Shown here: positions 35,001-42,720 of the stretch, in pieces
Layout: each line of letters starts with the position of its first letter
How positions within the stretch are numbered: position 1 is the first letter of the stretch
NCBI GenBank assembly: GCA_964536965.1
Contig: CAZIAL010000017.1
Location: forward strand, 1-64,000
Reading direction: 5' to 3'
Source: JACMQW01 sp964536965
GTDB taxonomy: Bacteria; Bdellovibrionota; UBA1018
DNA: 64,000 nucleotides
Position numbers and translations under genes: made by a program
Notes under the pieces: model-generated
Database searches by the model: none
What the model was told of the DNA's origin: nothing
The model's input: the letters and a program-made list of their open reading frames with translations, nothing else

Positions 35001-38000
35001 AAGATCCGGCTATTGGCGTTCAGCGGGTACGAAAACCAGCGGATGGCTCTGGAAACCTACCGCGCGGGCGTTCTTCTCCATCGTCGTTTTCTGGTCTCGG
35101 GAAAACAACCCTCGCTGATCGAGATTCCCGTGACGGAAGCGGACCGCGGCGGACTGGGGTTTTCGTTGCGACTCGTGCACGACCACCAGCTGATCCAGCT
35201 CCATGAAACGGTGATGGTGCCCTGGGACCAGAAAGAGCTGAAACTGGAATTCGCCACGTTCCGCGACAAACTTCGCCCGGGAGCGAATGAGACCTGGACC
35301 CTCCGGCTGACCGCTCCGAAGGGGAAGAAGCTCGCTCCCGCCGCAGCGGAAGTTCTCGCGTACATGTACGATCGCAGCCTCGATCATTTCGCTCCGCACT
35401 CCCCAGCGAATCCCCTCTCGATCTATCCATCCCGAACGAGCGTAGGTCATAGCGTGACCGAGCTCGGCGAAGCCCCGGGGACCCCCTCGCGCGGACGCGG
35501 ATTTACGCATCCGCCGTCATTCGCGGGGTTCTCCGTCGACCGAGTCCAGTTCTATCCACGATACGGAGTCGGCGGACCCGGCGCTCGCGGCGGTCGCATG
35601 GAAATGATGGCCGCCGGAATGGGGAAACAGACCGCATCCTTCGCCGACTCGAATGAAGGCGACGGTTCGGCGAAGCGCGCGAAAAATTCGCTCGGTGCCG
35701 CCGATAAACTCGCGGAAAGCGCGGAAGCCCCCGCGGAAAGCCGCGCTACGGCCTCGAACGAGGCTACTCCGTCGGCGCCGGTGGAGCTCCGATCCAACTT
35801 TTCCGAGACGGCGTTCTGGAAACCCCATCTGACGTCGGATGCCGACGGAACCGTAAAAATCGAGTTCCAGGTCCCGGACTCGGTCACCTCCTGGCAGGTC
35901 TGGGCCCATGCCGTGACCAAGGACCTCATGGCCGGGCAGGTCCGCCGAGAATCCCAGTCGGTGAAGGAACTCATGGTGCGCCCGTATCTTCCCCGTTTTC
36001 TGCGCGAAGGCGACGAGGCCGAGCTGAAAGTGGTCGTCAATAATTCCTCCGCGAACGAACTCAAGGGCAGACTCGAGTTCGACATCCTCGATGCCGAGTC
36101 GCAGAAATCCATTTATCGGGACTTCCTGGCGCCCGGGGCGACGGCCACGGCGCGCAAGTTTCGGGTCGGCGCCGGTGGAAGCACGACTCATACCTACAAA
36201 GTAAAGGTCCCGCCTCGCGTAGGGATGATCGCCATCCGTTCCACGGCGATCGCCGGTAACCTGAGTGACGGCGAACTCCGCCCAATCCCGGTCCTCCCCG
36301 CGCGGTTTCATCTCATGCAGTCCCGCTTCGCCGCGCTCAAGGGGAATGCCCGCCGCGATCTCGATTTTCCCGATCTTCGTAAAACCGACGACCCCTCGCG
36401 AATCGAAGAGCAACTCGTGCTCACCCTCGACGCGCAGCTTTTCTACGGCGTCCTTTCCGCGATGCCCTATCTCCTGCGATACCCCTATGAATCGACGGAC
36501 CAGACGCTGAACCGATTCGTTTCCACGGGAATCGTAAATTCCGTCTTCAAGAAATTTCCGTCCGTCGCCGCCATGGCGAAGGAGTTTTCGTCGAGAAAAA
36601 CTCCCTTCGAGACCTGGGACGAACCCGATCCGAACCGAAAACTCGCCCTTGAAGAATCTCCCTGGCTTTCCGCCTCGCGGGGCGGCGATGCGCATGAGAA
36701 AGATCTGGTCCGCGTGCTGGATCCTAAAATATCGAATCATGCGCAAAACGAAGCGCTTCGCGGGCTGCAGAAAGCGCAGACCTCGCTCGGCGGCTTTCCC
36801 TGGTTCCCGGGTGGCCCCCCTTCGCCGTACATCACCCTATCCGTGCTGTACGGTTTTTCGAAGGCGCTGGAATTCGGCGTCGACGTTCCAAAGCCGACGG
36901 TCCAGAAAGCCTGGTCCTATCTCCACCGGCATTATATCGATGAGATCCTCGCTCGCCTGACGCGTGAAGATTATGGAATCGAGTTCGTCACCTTCATGAA
37001 CTATGTCCTTTCGAACTTTCCCGACGACTCGTGGTCAAACGGGCTTTTCCCGGATACGGATCGCCGAAAAATGCTCGACGCCAGCTTTCGGCGCTGGAAG
37101 GATCATTCGCCCTATCTGAAGGGATATCTCGCCCTCACGCTTTCCCGAGCGAAACGCGGTCCCGAGGCGAAACTCGTCTGGGATTCGGTCATGGATTCGG
37201 CGAAGTCGTCCCCGGACGAAGGCACGCACTGGTCCGCCGAGGACCGGAGCTGGCTTTGGTACAACGATACGATCGAAACCCATGCCTTCGCTCTGCGAAC
37301 CGGATGGGAACTCGGGACGAAGCCGGAGCTTCTGGACGGTCTCGTGCAATGGCTCTTTCTGAACAAGAAACTAAACCACTGGAAATCGACCCGGGCGACG
37401 GCGGAAGTCCTCTACTCGCTGACCCACTATCTCAGCCGAACGAATCAGCTCGGCGTCGCCGAGAGAGCGACGGTAAAAATGGGCGGAGACGCCCCCCTTT
37501 ATTTCGCCTTCTCGCCCGATCGTTACACCGGAAAGAAGAACCAGGTCGTCGTCCCCGCCGACCGAGTGGGTCCGAAGCTCCTGCCGATTACGATCGAGAA
37601 GTCCGGGGCCGGCCATCTCTTTGCTTCCGCCACCTGGCACTATTCGACGGAGAAGATGCCGGCGGAGTCCCGGGGCGACTTTCTGAGGGTGGAACGCGCT
37701 TTCTTTAAGCGCACCCAGACTCCGAGCGGCGCCCGACTGAGTCCGCTCGCGGAAGGCGCGAAGATCGAAGTCGGCGACGAGGTCGAAGTCCGCCTCTCCC
37801 TTCGCTCGAAACACGCCCTACAGTATGTGCATCTGAAGGATCCGCGCGCGGCGGGTTTCGAACCCGTCGACACGACCTCTAGGCATCGCGGGGGACTCGG
37901 AATCTACTGGTACGAAGAAATTCGCGATAGCGGCACGAACTTCTTTTTCGAATCGCTTCCGAGCGGGGAGTATCCCTTCGCTTACCGTCTGCGAGCCACG

Positions 38001-38108
38001 ACCGCGGGGAATTTCAAGGCCAGCCCAGCGACCGTGCAGCCACTCTACGCGCCGGAGTTCGCCGCTTTTTCCAGCGGACAGATCCTGCGGATCGAGGAAA
38101 TGCGGTGA
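32061..38108 (+). CDS. Alpha-2-macroglobulin family protein lacking the thioester cysteine
   Basis: A 2015-residue protein with a signal peptide. The N-terminal ~350 residues are helical (TPR-like, EQKYAEALRMIEQDL). MG domains follow, including PRSFVYTDRSIYRPGQ-type MG2 (YTDRSIYRPGQKILWKVV) and the A2M signature region DSVTSWQVWAHAVTKD at ~1290. In thioester-containing relatives the next domain has a CxEQ motif; here it reads YESTDQTLNRF with S1478 in the Cys position and D1480, so no thioester can form. A low-complexity Gly/Ala/Glu stretch lies at ~1175-1240. Bacterial A2Ms trap proteases in the periplasm; a version without thioester would have to trap by conformational change only. The SDR gene starts within its last codons (GTGA). 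Confidence 0.88.
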   Translation: MFIPPFRAFRTAVRLSALLALLLPVSSSFSIDELRVDKLLNEQKYAEALRMIEQDLDTTKAGGKSLEWAKLVAKEAMLQISLHGYETAVRKLSERQWPEATVANALVRIVYAKSLQTYSQSYSWEIRKRERLEGEGRTDLKAMTADQIYLEATRSMMGVWTKRQALGKHPKTALGDLVVPNQYPDPIRGTLRDSATYLFVELLADTGGWTPTQSNETYLLDVSRLLASPNFSDADLSRETFHPLEKIAYLLNDLAKWHRASGRPEAALEARLELLRRIHGTLTEEGARALLRDRLAKELESNRKIPWVTMGYATLAEFVREESAADSQARARKIALQGIAIDPKSVGAAKCRSIVAEIERPAYELEGMRIDGPNKRTLGVQYKNLRKLYFRSYAFDLESFLRNQKDYSLRPQWKELEALARSQPAYEWAQDLTETTDYRSHRAYSMPPAHPPGFYIVFASARAGFPESDNAIHGVHLFFGDLALTAHSGAQDGKLEVQVASASTGQAAPGVDIALYEANYQKGHQLRRSIRTDADGMAKFDVTHSLFSRQNSGMFLIARRGREIVASNHAFHMSARAAPPEVSRSFVYTDRSIYRPGQKILWKVVAYGGNSGTGRFTIAANAKLKVVLRDANYETLHTVEVVTNAFGSASGEFLVPAGKLLGHWTVATDRAGTTGVRVEEYKRPTFEVEFADEARSLRLNHEAKINGSARYYFGSPVTVGKIQYTVHRRIVLPWWCFWGRWDWSGYQREQLVARGKSQLESTGKFSIRFIPKADEKLAKNLEGLQYQYQVQVDVTDEGGETRGKGESFNIGFTAVAANLQPASPFFLVGQTPEILVARTDLRGKSLPGKGTWKVFRLEQPRQTLSPADLPMPAALRKVSKLEFGTDDDAKLPRWDHRYNAMNALREWPDAGRVGGGEISGDGKLGIPVLPEGAYRVRYETRDSFGATFETQREFFVVSDQAKFRLPAYFAVEKPSVPVGGKIRLLAFSGYENQRMALETYRAGVLLHRRFLVSGKQPSLIEIPVTEADRGGLGFSLRLVHDHQLIQLHETVMVPWDQKELKLEFATFRDKLRPGANETWTLRLTAPKGKKLAPAAAEVLAYMYDRSLDHFAPHSPANPLSIYPSRTSVGHSVTELGEAPGTPSRGRGFTHPPSFAGFSVDRVQFYPRYGVGGPGARGGRMEMMAAGMGKQTASFADSNEGDGSAKRAKNSLGAADKLAESAEAPAESRATASNEATPSAPVELRSNFSETAFWKPHLTSDADGTVKIEFQVPDSVTSWQVWAHAVTKDLMAGQVRRESQSVKELMVRPYLPRFLREGDEAELKVVVNNSSANELKGRLEFDILDAESQKSIYRDFLAPGATATARKFRVGAGGSTTHTYKVKVPPRVGMIAIRSTAIAGNLSDGELRPIPVLPARFHLMQSRFAALKGNARRDLDFPDLRKTDDPSRIEEQLVLTLDAQLFYGVLSAMPYLLRYPYESTDQTLNRFVSTGIVNSVFKKFPSVAAMAKEFSSRKTPFETWDEPDPNRKLALEESPWLSASRGGDAHEKDLVRVLDPKISNHAQNEALRGLQKAQTSLGGFPWFPGGPPSPYITLSVLYGFSKALEFGVDVPKPTVQKAWSYLHRHYIDEILARLTREDYGIEFVTFMNYVLSNFPDDSWSNGLFPDTDRRKMLDASFRRWKDHSPYLKGYLALTLSRAKRGPEAKLVWDSVMDSAKSSPDEGTHWSAEDRSWLWYNDTIETHAFALRTGWELGTKPELLDGLVQWLFLNKKLNHWKSTRATAEVLYSLTHYLSRTNQLGVAERATVKMGGDAPLYFAFSPDRYTGKKNQVVVPADRVGPKLLPITIEKSGAGHLFASATWHYSTEKMPAESRGDFLRVERAFFKRTQTPSGARLSPLAEGAKIEVGDEVEVRLSLRSKHALQYVHLKDPRAAGFEPVDTTSRHRGGLGIYWYEEIRDSGTNFFFESLPSGEYPFAYRLRATTAGNFKASPATVQPLYAPEFAAFSSGQILRIEEMR

Positions 38109-38896
38109 AAAACTGGGCGATCGTGAGCGGGGCCTCGAGCGGGATCGGCGCGGCGACCGCGCGTAGGCTCGCGGCGGCCGGGTGGGGCGTCGTCCTCGTC
38201 GCGCGGAACGCCGAATCGCTCGCAGGCATCGCGGCGGAAATCCGCGCGTCCGGCGGCCGAGCCGTCGCCATGCCGGCCGATGCCGCAAATGGAAGTGCCG
38301 TGGATTCCGTCGTGAAACGCGTCGCCGAGGAATGCGGCCCGGCCGACGTCCTCGTGAACTGCGCGGGCGCGGGAGAATGGCGATTCATCGAGGAAACGTC
38401 TTCGGAGCAGATCCACGCGATGATGGGCGCTCCGTTCTTCGCGGCATTCCACTTCTCTCGCGCCGTCATGCCGGAGATGTTACGCCGGCGGCGGGGGCTG
38501 ATCATTCATGTGAACTCCCCGGTTTCGTCCATGGGCTGGCCCGGAGCGACGGGGTATATGTGCGCGCGGTGGGCTCTCCGCGGGTTGCACGAAGCCCTCG
38601 GCTTCGACCTCGCCGGCACCGGCGTGCGAAGCTCGCACGTGGTCTTCGGAAAAGTCGCGAGCGAATACTTCGCGCATAACCCAGGCTCCGAAGAACGGCT
38701 GCCGCGAATCGCGCGGTGGGTGCCCACGCTGACTCCGGAGGCTTGCGCCGAAGTTCTGAATTCCGTGGTGGAACGTCCTCGACGCGAAGTCTACCACCCC
38801 TTCATGCTTCGGGTATTCGCCTGGGCGAATCGTCTCGCTCCCGCGGTCGTTCGGTCGCTGTCCATCCGAACCGGGCGAAGTCACCTCGGCAGCTAA
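38105..38896 (+). CDS. SDR-family oxidoreductase with YxxxR catalytic site
   Basis: A 263-residue short-chain dehydrogenase/reductase with a GTG start overlapping the A2M stop. The NAD(P)-binding motif is SGASSGIGAATARRL (TGxxxGxG type, here SGASSGIG) and the NNAG-like motif is VNCAGAG. The active site has NSPVSS for the catalytic Ser and GYMCARW for the catalytic Tyr. The Lys of YxxxK is replaced by Arg, which may weaken or abolish classic activity, although Arg can sometimes substitute. The natural substrate is unknown. Its stop overlaps by CTAA the stop of lipB. The coupling with A2M is unusual. Confidence 0.85.
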   Translation: MKNWAIVSGASSGIGAATARRLAAAGWGVVLVARNAESLAGIAAEIRASGGRAVAMPADAANGSAVDSVVKRVAEECGPADVLVNCAGAGEWRFIEETSSEQIHAMMGAPFFAAFHFSRAVMPEMLRRRRGLIIHVNSPVSSMGWPGATGYMCARWALRGLHEALGFDLAGTGVRSSHVVFGKVASEYFAHNPGSEERLPRIARWVPTLTPEACAEVLNSVVERPRREVYHPFMLRVFAWANRLAPAVVRSLSIRTGRSHLGS

Positions 38897-39531
38897 TCGC
38901 GCGCGACGAAAGCGGCCGCGATCTTATTCCCCCACTCGACGAAAGCTGACTCCGATGCGGAAGGTTCGAGAAAACCGATCGGCGATTCGAGTCCGCAGGG
39001 ACGCAGTCCGACGAAACTCTCGGGAGTTCGTTGCACGTTCACCGCGAGCCCGTGCTGGACGACTCCATCTTCGATGCGGACTCCGAGCGCGACGAGTTTC
39101 GCCCCCGCCGGACCTGACTCGGTCCAGACGCCGGCTTCCTTCCCGGATCGGATTTCGGCGCGTGGAAATCGCTCGGCGCAGAGCTCACGGGCGATTTCCA
39201 GGAGAGCATCGACGAGCTTCCGCACTCCGCGCCGATCGCCGGTCATTCGTTCGAGCGAATCCACGGGAAAAACCACCCACTGGCCGGGACCGTGGTAAGT
39301 GGCGCGCCCGCCGCGCGAGGCGACCACCAGCGAAATTCCACGTTCACGAAGTTCGGACTCGGGCGCGAGGAGGTCTTCGCGCGTCTCGCGCATCCCCAGC
39401 GTGATGGTCGGCGGGAGCTCCGAGAGAATCAGCCGCCCGGGACCACCCCGGGCGATCTCCATTCGCACTTCCTTCTGTCGCCGGTCGAGATCGAAGTAAG
39501 TCCACGGGCTTCCCGCGGAGTGCCGGCGCAC
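38893..39531 (-). CDS. lipB: Octanoyl-[acyl-carrier-protein] transferase (lipoate biosynthesis)
   Basis: A ~212-residue enzyme that moves octanoate from acyl carrier protein to a lysine of lipoyl domains. Characteristic motifs are SRGGRATYHGPGQWVVFPVD, GAKLVALGVRIEDGVVQHGLAVNV with the catalytic Lys, and LRPCGLES with the catalytic Cys (PCG). The start at 39531 (GTG) gives the usual length; a longer in-frame extension exists but has no family similarity. No strong ribosome-binding site is seen, so the start is not certain. It follows by 40 bp the CsgG-like lipoprotein gene on the same strand. Confidence 0.92.
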   Translation of the reverse strand: MRRHSAGSPWTYFDLDRRQKEVRMEIARGGPGRLILSELPPTITLGMRETREDLLAPESELRERGISLVVASRGGRATYHGPGQWVVFPVDSLERMTGDRRGVRKLVDALLEIARELCAERFPRAEIRSGKEAGVWTESGPAGAKLVALGVRIEDGVVQHGLAVNVQRTPESFVGLRPCGLESPIGFLEPSASESAFVEWGNKIAAAFVARD

Positions 39532-39571
39532 TTCGCTGATGAGTCCGAAGCCGGGAGGCTTCTCGCGCGTC

Positions 39572-40537
39572 CTAATAGAGTCGGACAACGTCGCCTTCCT
39601 GGAAATTACCGCCCGTATGGACTTCGGAAACCGCACCGTCGGTTCCGATGAAATCGAGAACCTCGAGCGTGCCCTTGAGCTGTCCCGGCGCGCGGCCAAG
39701 ATAGGCGCCGGTCTGCGGATCGTGCACGTCGTCTCCCGCCGTGAGCACCTTCAGGATATCGCCGGCGACGAGTCCGCTGGAGCGTCCGGCGTTCACATAT
39801 ATTTTCGAGCCGGAGATCTTGGCGATCTTCCCTTGCCACACCATCTTTTCGATCGTGCGAATCACGTCGGGGATCATCGAGGTCACGGCGTTGCGAAGGG
39901 CGAGCCGAGCCATTTCATTCCGGAATTCACGGCTTTCGAGATTTTCCTCCTCGAGCGCGACGGCGGCGTTCGCAGTCGCCTCTCCCGACCGTCCAAGCGA
40001 AGCGACCTCGCGTCCGGCGGCGACGTCGAAGATCTTGATCTCGACGTCGGTAGCGGCCAGGGACTGCTTCTGGCGGAAAATTCCGATTTCGTCTCCTCGC
40101 TGGCGGAAAACAATCTTCGTCACTCGGCCTACGACCACGACCGCGACGCCGAGCCGGCGGCCTTCGCGGATCAGCTGCGCCACTTTTACCTTATCGCCGC
40201 TGACGAAATCCTCGGTCGTCAGCATCGTCGAAAGATCCCTGGGCACGATCAGACGTTGCGAAACCGCGAGTCCCCGCTTCATTTCGTCCGCCGCGAACGC
40301 TCCGAGGGTCGGCGCCTTTACGGGAGTATCGTTCCAGAACGCGAAGACCATGATCTTTTTCTTCGGCTGACCCATCGATTCGACGCGCTCGGCGTTCGTT
40401 CGCCCGCGATCATAATACGAGTCCTGTCGCGGGAATTCCTGATCCTTGTGGAATTCCGGAGATCGCTTGCAGGCCGAGAGGGATCCGGCCAAGAGGGCCG
40501 AAAACGCGAGTACGAAAGCCGAAGATGTGAATCTCAT
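39572..40537 (-). CDS. CsgG/FlgT-like lipoprotein
   Basis: A 321-residue lipoprotein: the lipobox LSAC gives Cys ~22 and GGAGGGG precedes the ATG. The first part of the mature chain (KKKIMVFAFWNDTP, AADEMKRGLAVSQRLIVP, VAVVVVGRVTKI) resembles the CsgG/TolB-N type domain found in LpoB, FlgT and curli secretion CsgG. The C-terminal ~70 residues (SGSKIYVNAGRSSGLVAGDILKVL...VSEVHTGGNFQEGDVVRLY) match FlgT C-terminal-like domains. It could serve flagellar or cell-envelope assembly. It lies 1 bp after the gene at 40539 on the same strand, then lipB follows. Confidence 0.8.
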   Translation of the reverse strand: MRFTSSAFVLAFSALLAGSLSACKRSPEFHKDQEFPRQDSYYDRGRTNAERVESMGQPKKKIMVFAFWNDTPVKAPTLGAFAADEMKRGLAVSQRLIVPRDLSTMLTTEDFVSGDKVKVAQLIREGRRLGVAVVVVGRVTKIVFRQRGDEIGIFRQKQSLAATDVEIKIFDVAAGREVASLGRSGEATANAAVALEEENLESREFRNEMARLALRNAVTSMIPDVIRTIEKMVWQGKIAKISGSKIYVNAGRSSGLVAGDILKVLTAGDDVHDPQTGAYLGRAPGQLKGTLEVLDFIGTDGAVSEVHTGGNFQEGDVVRLY

Positions 40538-40538
40538 T

Positions 40539-41621
40539 TCAAGCCCCTCCCGTGCGTGCGGCAAGCGCGACCCGAAGATCGATGCGACCTTCGCCGATGT
40601 GGGTGACCTGCACCGTGAAACCGTCGAAAACCGCCTTGCGTACGGCCTCCGCAACGGGGGCGGCGGCGGCATCGCCGATGTTCACCGAATAGGCGGCGAG
40701 CACGGCGCGCCCCCCCGGCTCGATTCGTTTTTCGACGAGTCGATATTCAGTTCCGAGCGCCGACTGGATTTTCGACTTCATTTGCCGAAGCAACGGAAAA
40801 TCAGAAACTCCTTCGATCGCGACATCGACGGGAACCCCATCGACGTTCGCGTTCGCGTATCCTGCCCGAGCCTTGGTTCCGATTTCGAGAATCGCATCGA
40901 TCGAGAGACGGCTCATCGAAACTTCGATGGAGTCGCTGGAGAGGATCTCCATTTGCTTCTGGACGGCGGACGCGAGAGTCCCCGGGAACCGGAAATCGAG
41001 CAGGAGCGCGTAGCGAAGATCCCCGGCATGCTCGGGGTCCTCTTCCGCGCGGACTTCCGCCAGGACCCAGCCCGAGGCGTTCCGTCTCGAGTAGGCTTCC
41101 GTCGGCTCACGCCGAAGTTCATCCGCGGTCGGCAGCAGGACGACGAGCCCCCGACGTTCCAGCCGCGTTTTCAGATCCGTCCGGATTCCGGAGATCGCTT
41201 TTTCGCATTTCGTGCACGCCGCGTTCGCCCGGACGAAGAGGAGGACCTTATTCGATTCGGGCTTGAGGATCTGGGTCGCCGTAAAGGAAAGATAGCGCTT
41301 GATACCCAGCAGATCGACGTCCGCTTTCGTAACGACGCCGGCGGAAGTTTTATAGTCGCGGATAAAACGACCGCTCGAAGGAAGGACCTCGTTTTGGAAG
41401 ATCTCCTCCTGCCACGCGGGAAGATCGCCGAGCTCGGGGCGAGCCTTTTCAACCCGCGCGCGCAGCTGCGGAGCGACGGGATCCGCAGCCCGGCTCGGGA
41501 GAATCCCGGAGGAAAGAACGACGGCGAGCAACGCCGCCCCCAGCGAGACGCGCCGGAACTCCCGGGTCGCCCTGCGGGCGGCCCACCGCCCAGTTCGTCC
41601 CACCCCAGATTCGCCTGCCAT
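40539..41621 (-). CDS. Exported CxxC-containing protein
   Basis: A ~360-residue protein. The ATG at 41621 (MAGESGVG) is chosen because AAGGA precedes it by 5 bases; the ATG at 41642 would leave only a ~4-base leader below the promoter at 41653-41681. A signal peptide ends near LPSRA. The mature part has an ACTKCEKA CxxC pair near residue 135, a beta-alpha mix, and no family signature I recognise. The one-base gap to the CsgG-like lipoprotein and the shared direction indicate an operon that also includes lipB. The partners suggest an envelope-assembly role. Confidence 0.72.
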   Translation of the reverse strand: MAGESGVGRTGRWAARRATREFRRVSLGAALLAVVLSSGILPSRAADPVAPQLRARVEKARPELGDLPAWQEEIFQNEVLPSSGRFIRDYKTSAGVVTKADVDLLGIKRYLSFTATQILKPESNKVLLFVRANAACTKCEKAISGIRTDLKTRLERRGLVVLLPTADELRREPTEAYSRRNASGWVLAEVRAEEDPEHAGDLRYALLLDFRFPGTLASAVQKQMEILSSDSIEVSMSRLSIDAILEIGTKARAGYANANVDGVPVDVAIEGVSDFPLLRQMKSKIQSALGTEYRLVEKRIEPGGRAVLAAYSVNIGDAAAAPVAEAVRKAVFDGFTVQVTHIGEGRIDLRVALAARTGGA

Positions 41622-41652
41622 CCCGATCCTTGGAATTTTCATAGCTTATTAG

Positions 41653-41681
41653 ATTCTAAAGGGATTTTCGGGAACGTCCAA
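41653..41681 (-). promoter_or_regulatory. Promoter for the 40539-41621 operon
   Basis: On the minus strand TTGGAC (41681-41676) is followed by a 17-bp spacer and TAGAAT (41658-41653), near-consensus sigma70 hexamers. Transcription would start near 41646. Confidence 0.6.
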
Positions 41682-41717
41682 GGAAAGCCGCCGTCAGGAA
41701 AAAGTCGGCGCCCCCCA

Positions 41718-41746
41718 TTGCCATCCCTCTGGACTTCGGATATAAC
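41718..41746 (+). promoter_or_regulatory. Promoter for the serine protease pair
   Basis: TTGCCA (41718-41723), a 17-bp spacer and TATAAC (41741-41746) form a good sigma70 promoter about 45 bp before the ATG at 41797. GGAGG lies just upstream of the start. The divergent minus-strand promoter is 37 bp away. Confidence 0.65.
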
Positions 41747-41796
41747 GCATTGCGTCAGCCGTTCCTAACCCGCTTATAAAGCCTTCCGGAGGTCAG

Positions 41797-42717
41797 ATGA
41801 AAACCCAGCGAAAATACCAGGCCGCCCTGCTTGCCCTCGGAGTCGCGTTTGCGGGGATCTCGCAGGCCGAATATTTCATCGTCGATGGCGAAGTCGTGGC
41901 GAAGGGCGACCCGCTCGCGAAGTTTACCGTCATGATCAAGACCGACAAAGGCGAGCTCGGCTGGGGCCTTTGCACCGGGACGCTGATCACCTCGCGCATC
42001 GTGCTCACCGCCGCCCATTGCGTACTCAACGGTCGGGGCCGGCTCGTTTCGGACGCGGCCAACATCGAAGTCGCCTTCAACGATTTCAGCGAAGAACGCA
42101 TGGGCTATCTTTCGACGAGCACTCGCGCGAGCTCCGTCGTCATCAACGGCGACTACCTCGGCGCGGACGGCGTGAACAACAGTCGGACGATCGACTACGG
42201 TTTCTTCAACTTCCAGACGGATGACCTCGCGCTCATCAAGCTCAGCCAAGACGCTCCCGCCGGATTCGCGCCGCTCCAGAAGATCGCGTCGCGTGCGGAG
42301 ATCGACGCCCATGCGTCGACCCTCGTCTCCGCGGGCTACGGCTGCGAAACGACCGATCCAGCGACCTGTCCGAGCGGACGACTGAAAACCGCGAAAGTTT
42401 CGCTCCAGTCGAATACCTACTTCTATTCTTACATCGACACGCTTTACCGATCGGGACAGCTGATGAGCGGCGATTCCGGCGGGCCGCTTCTGATTAAACA
42501 CCCGACCCAGGGATATAAACTCGCGGGCGTGCACAGCACTGGTCCCGGAAGTCCGCACACCCTCAAGTCGGTTCCCGCGACCTCCGTGCGGATCGCGGAC
42601 TACGCCGATTTCATCCGCGAGTCGATCATCCGTCTCGACGGGAATCCGGCGGAAATCTACGGCACCTCGCCGGCTCCACAGTCCGGTTCTCGCTGGCCCC
42701 AGCTCGGGGGCCGGTGA
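41797..42717 (+). CDS. Exported trypsin-like serine protease (S1), copy 1
   Basis: A 306-residue protease with a signal peptide (cleavage near SQAE, residue ~24). The S1 triad is intact: LTAAHC (H74), DLALI (D143) and GDSGGP (S227). Cys pairs typical of the fold are present (CTGT...AAHC). It ends in a ~20-residue Pro/Ser tail closing with SRWPQLGGR. Such enzymes cleave after Arg or Lys and are abundant in predatory bacteria. The next gene, 3 bp downstream, is a second member, and the two share the end SRWPQL. There is no pro-domain of usual length. Confidence 0.93.
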   Translation: MKTQRKYQAALLALGVAFAGISQAEYFIVDGEVVAKGDPLAKFTVMIKTDKGELGWGLCTGTLITSRIVLTAAHCVLNGRGRLVSDAANIEVAFNDFSEERMGYLSTSTRASSVVINGDYLGADGVNNSRTIDYGFFNFQTDDLALIKLSQDAPAGFAPLQKIASRAEIDAHASTLVSAGYGCETTDPATCPSGRLKTAKVSLQSNTYFYSYIDTLYRSGQLMSGDSGGPLLIKHPTQGYKLAGVHSTGPGSPHTLKSVPATSVRIADYADFIRESIIRLDGNPAEIYGTSPAPQSGSRWPQLGGR

Positions 42718-42720
42718 GGC

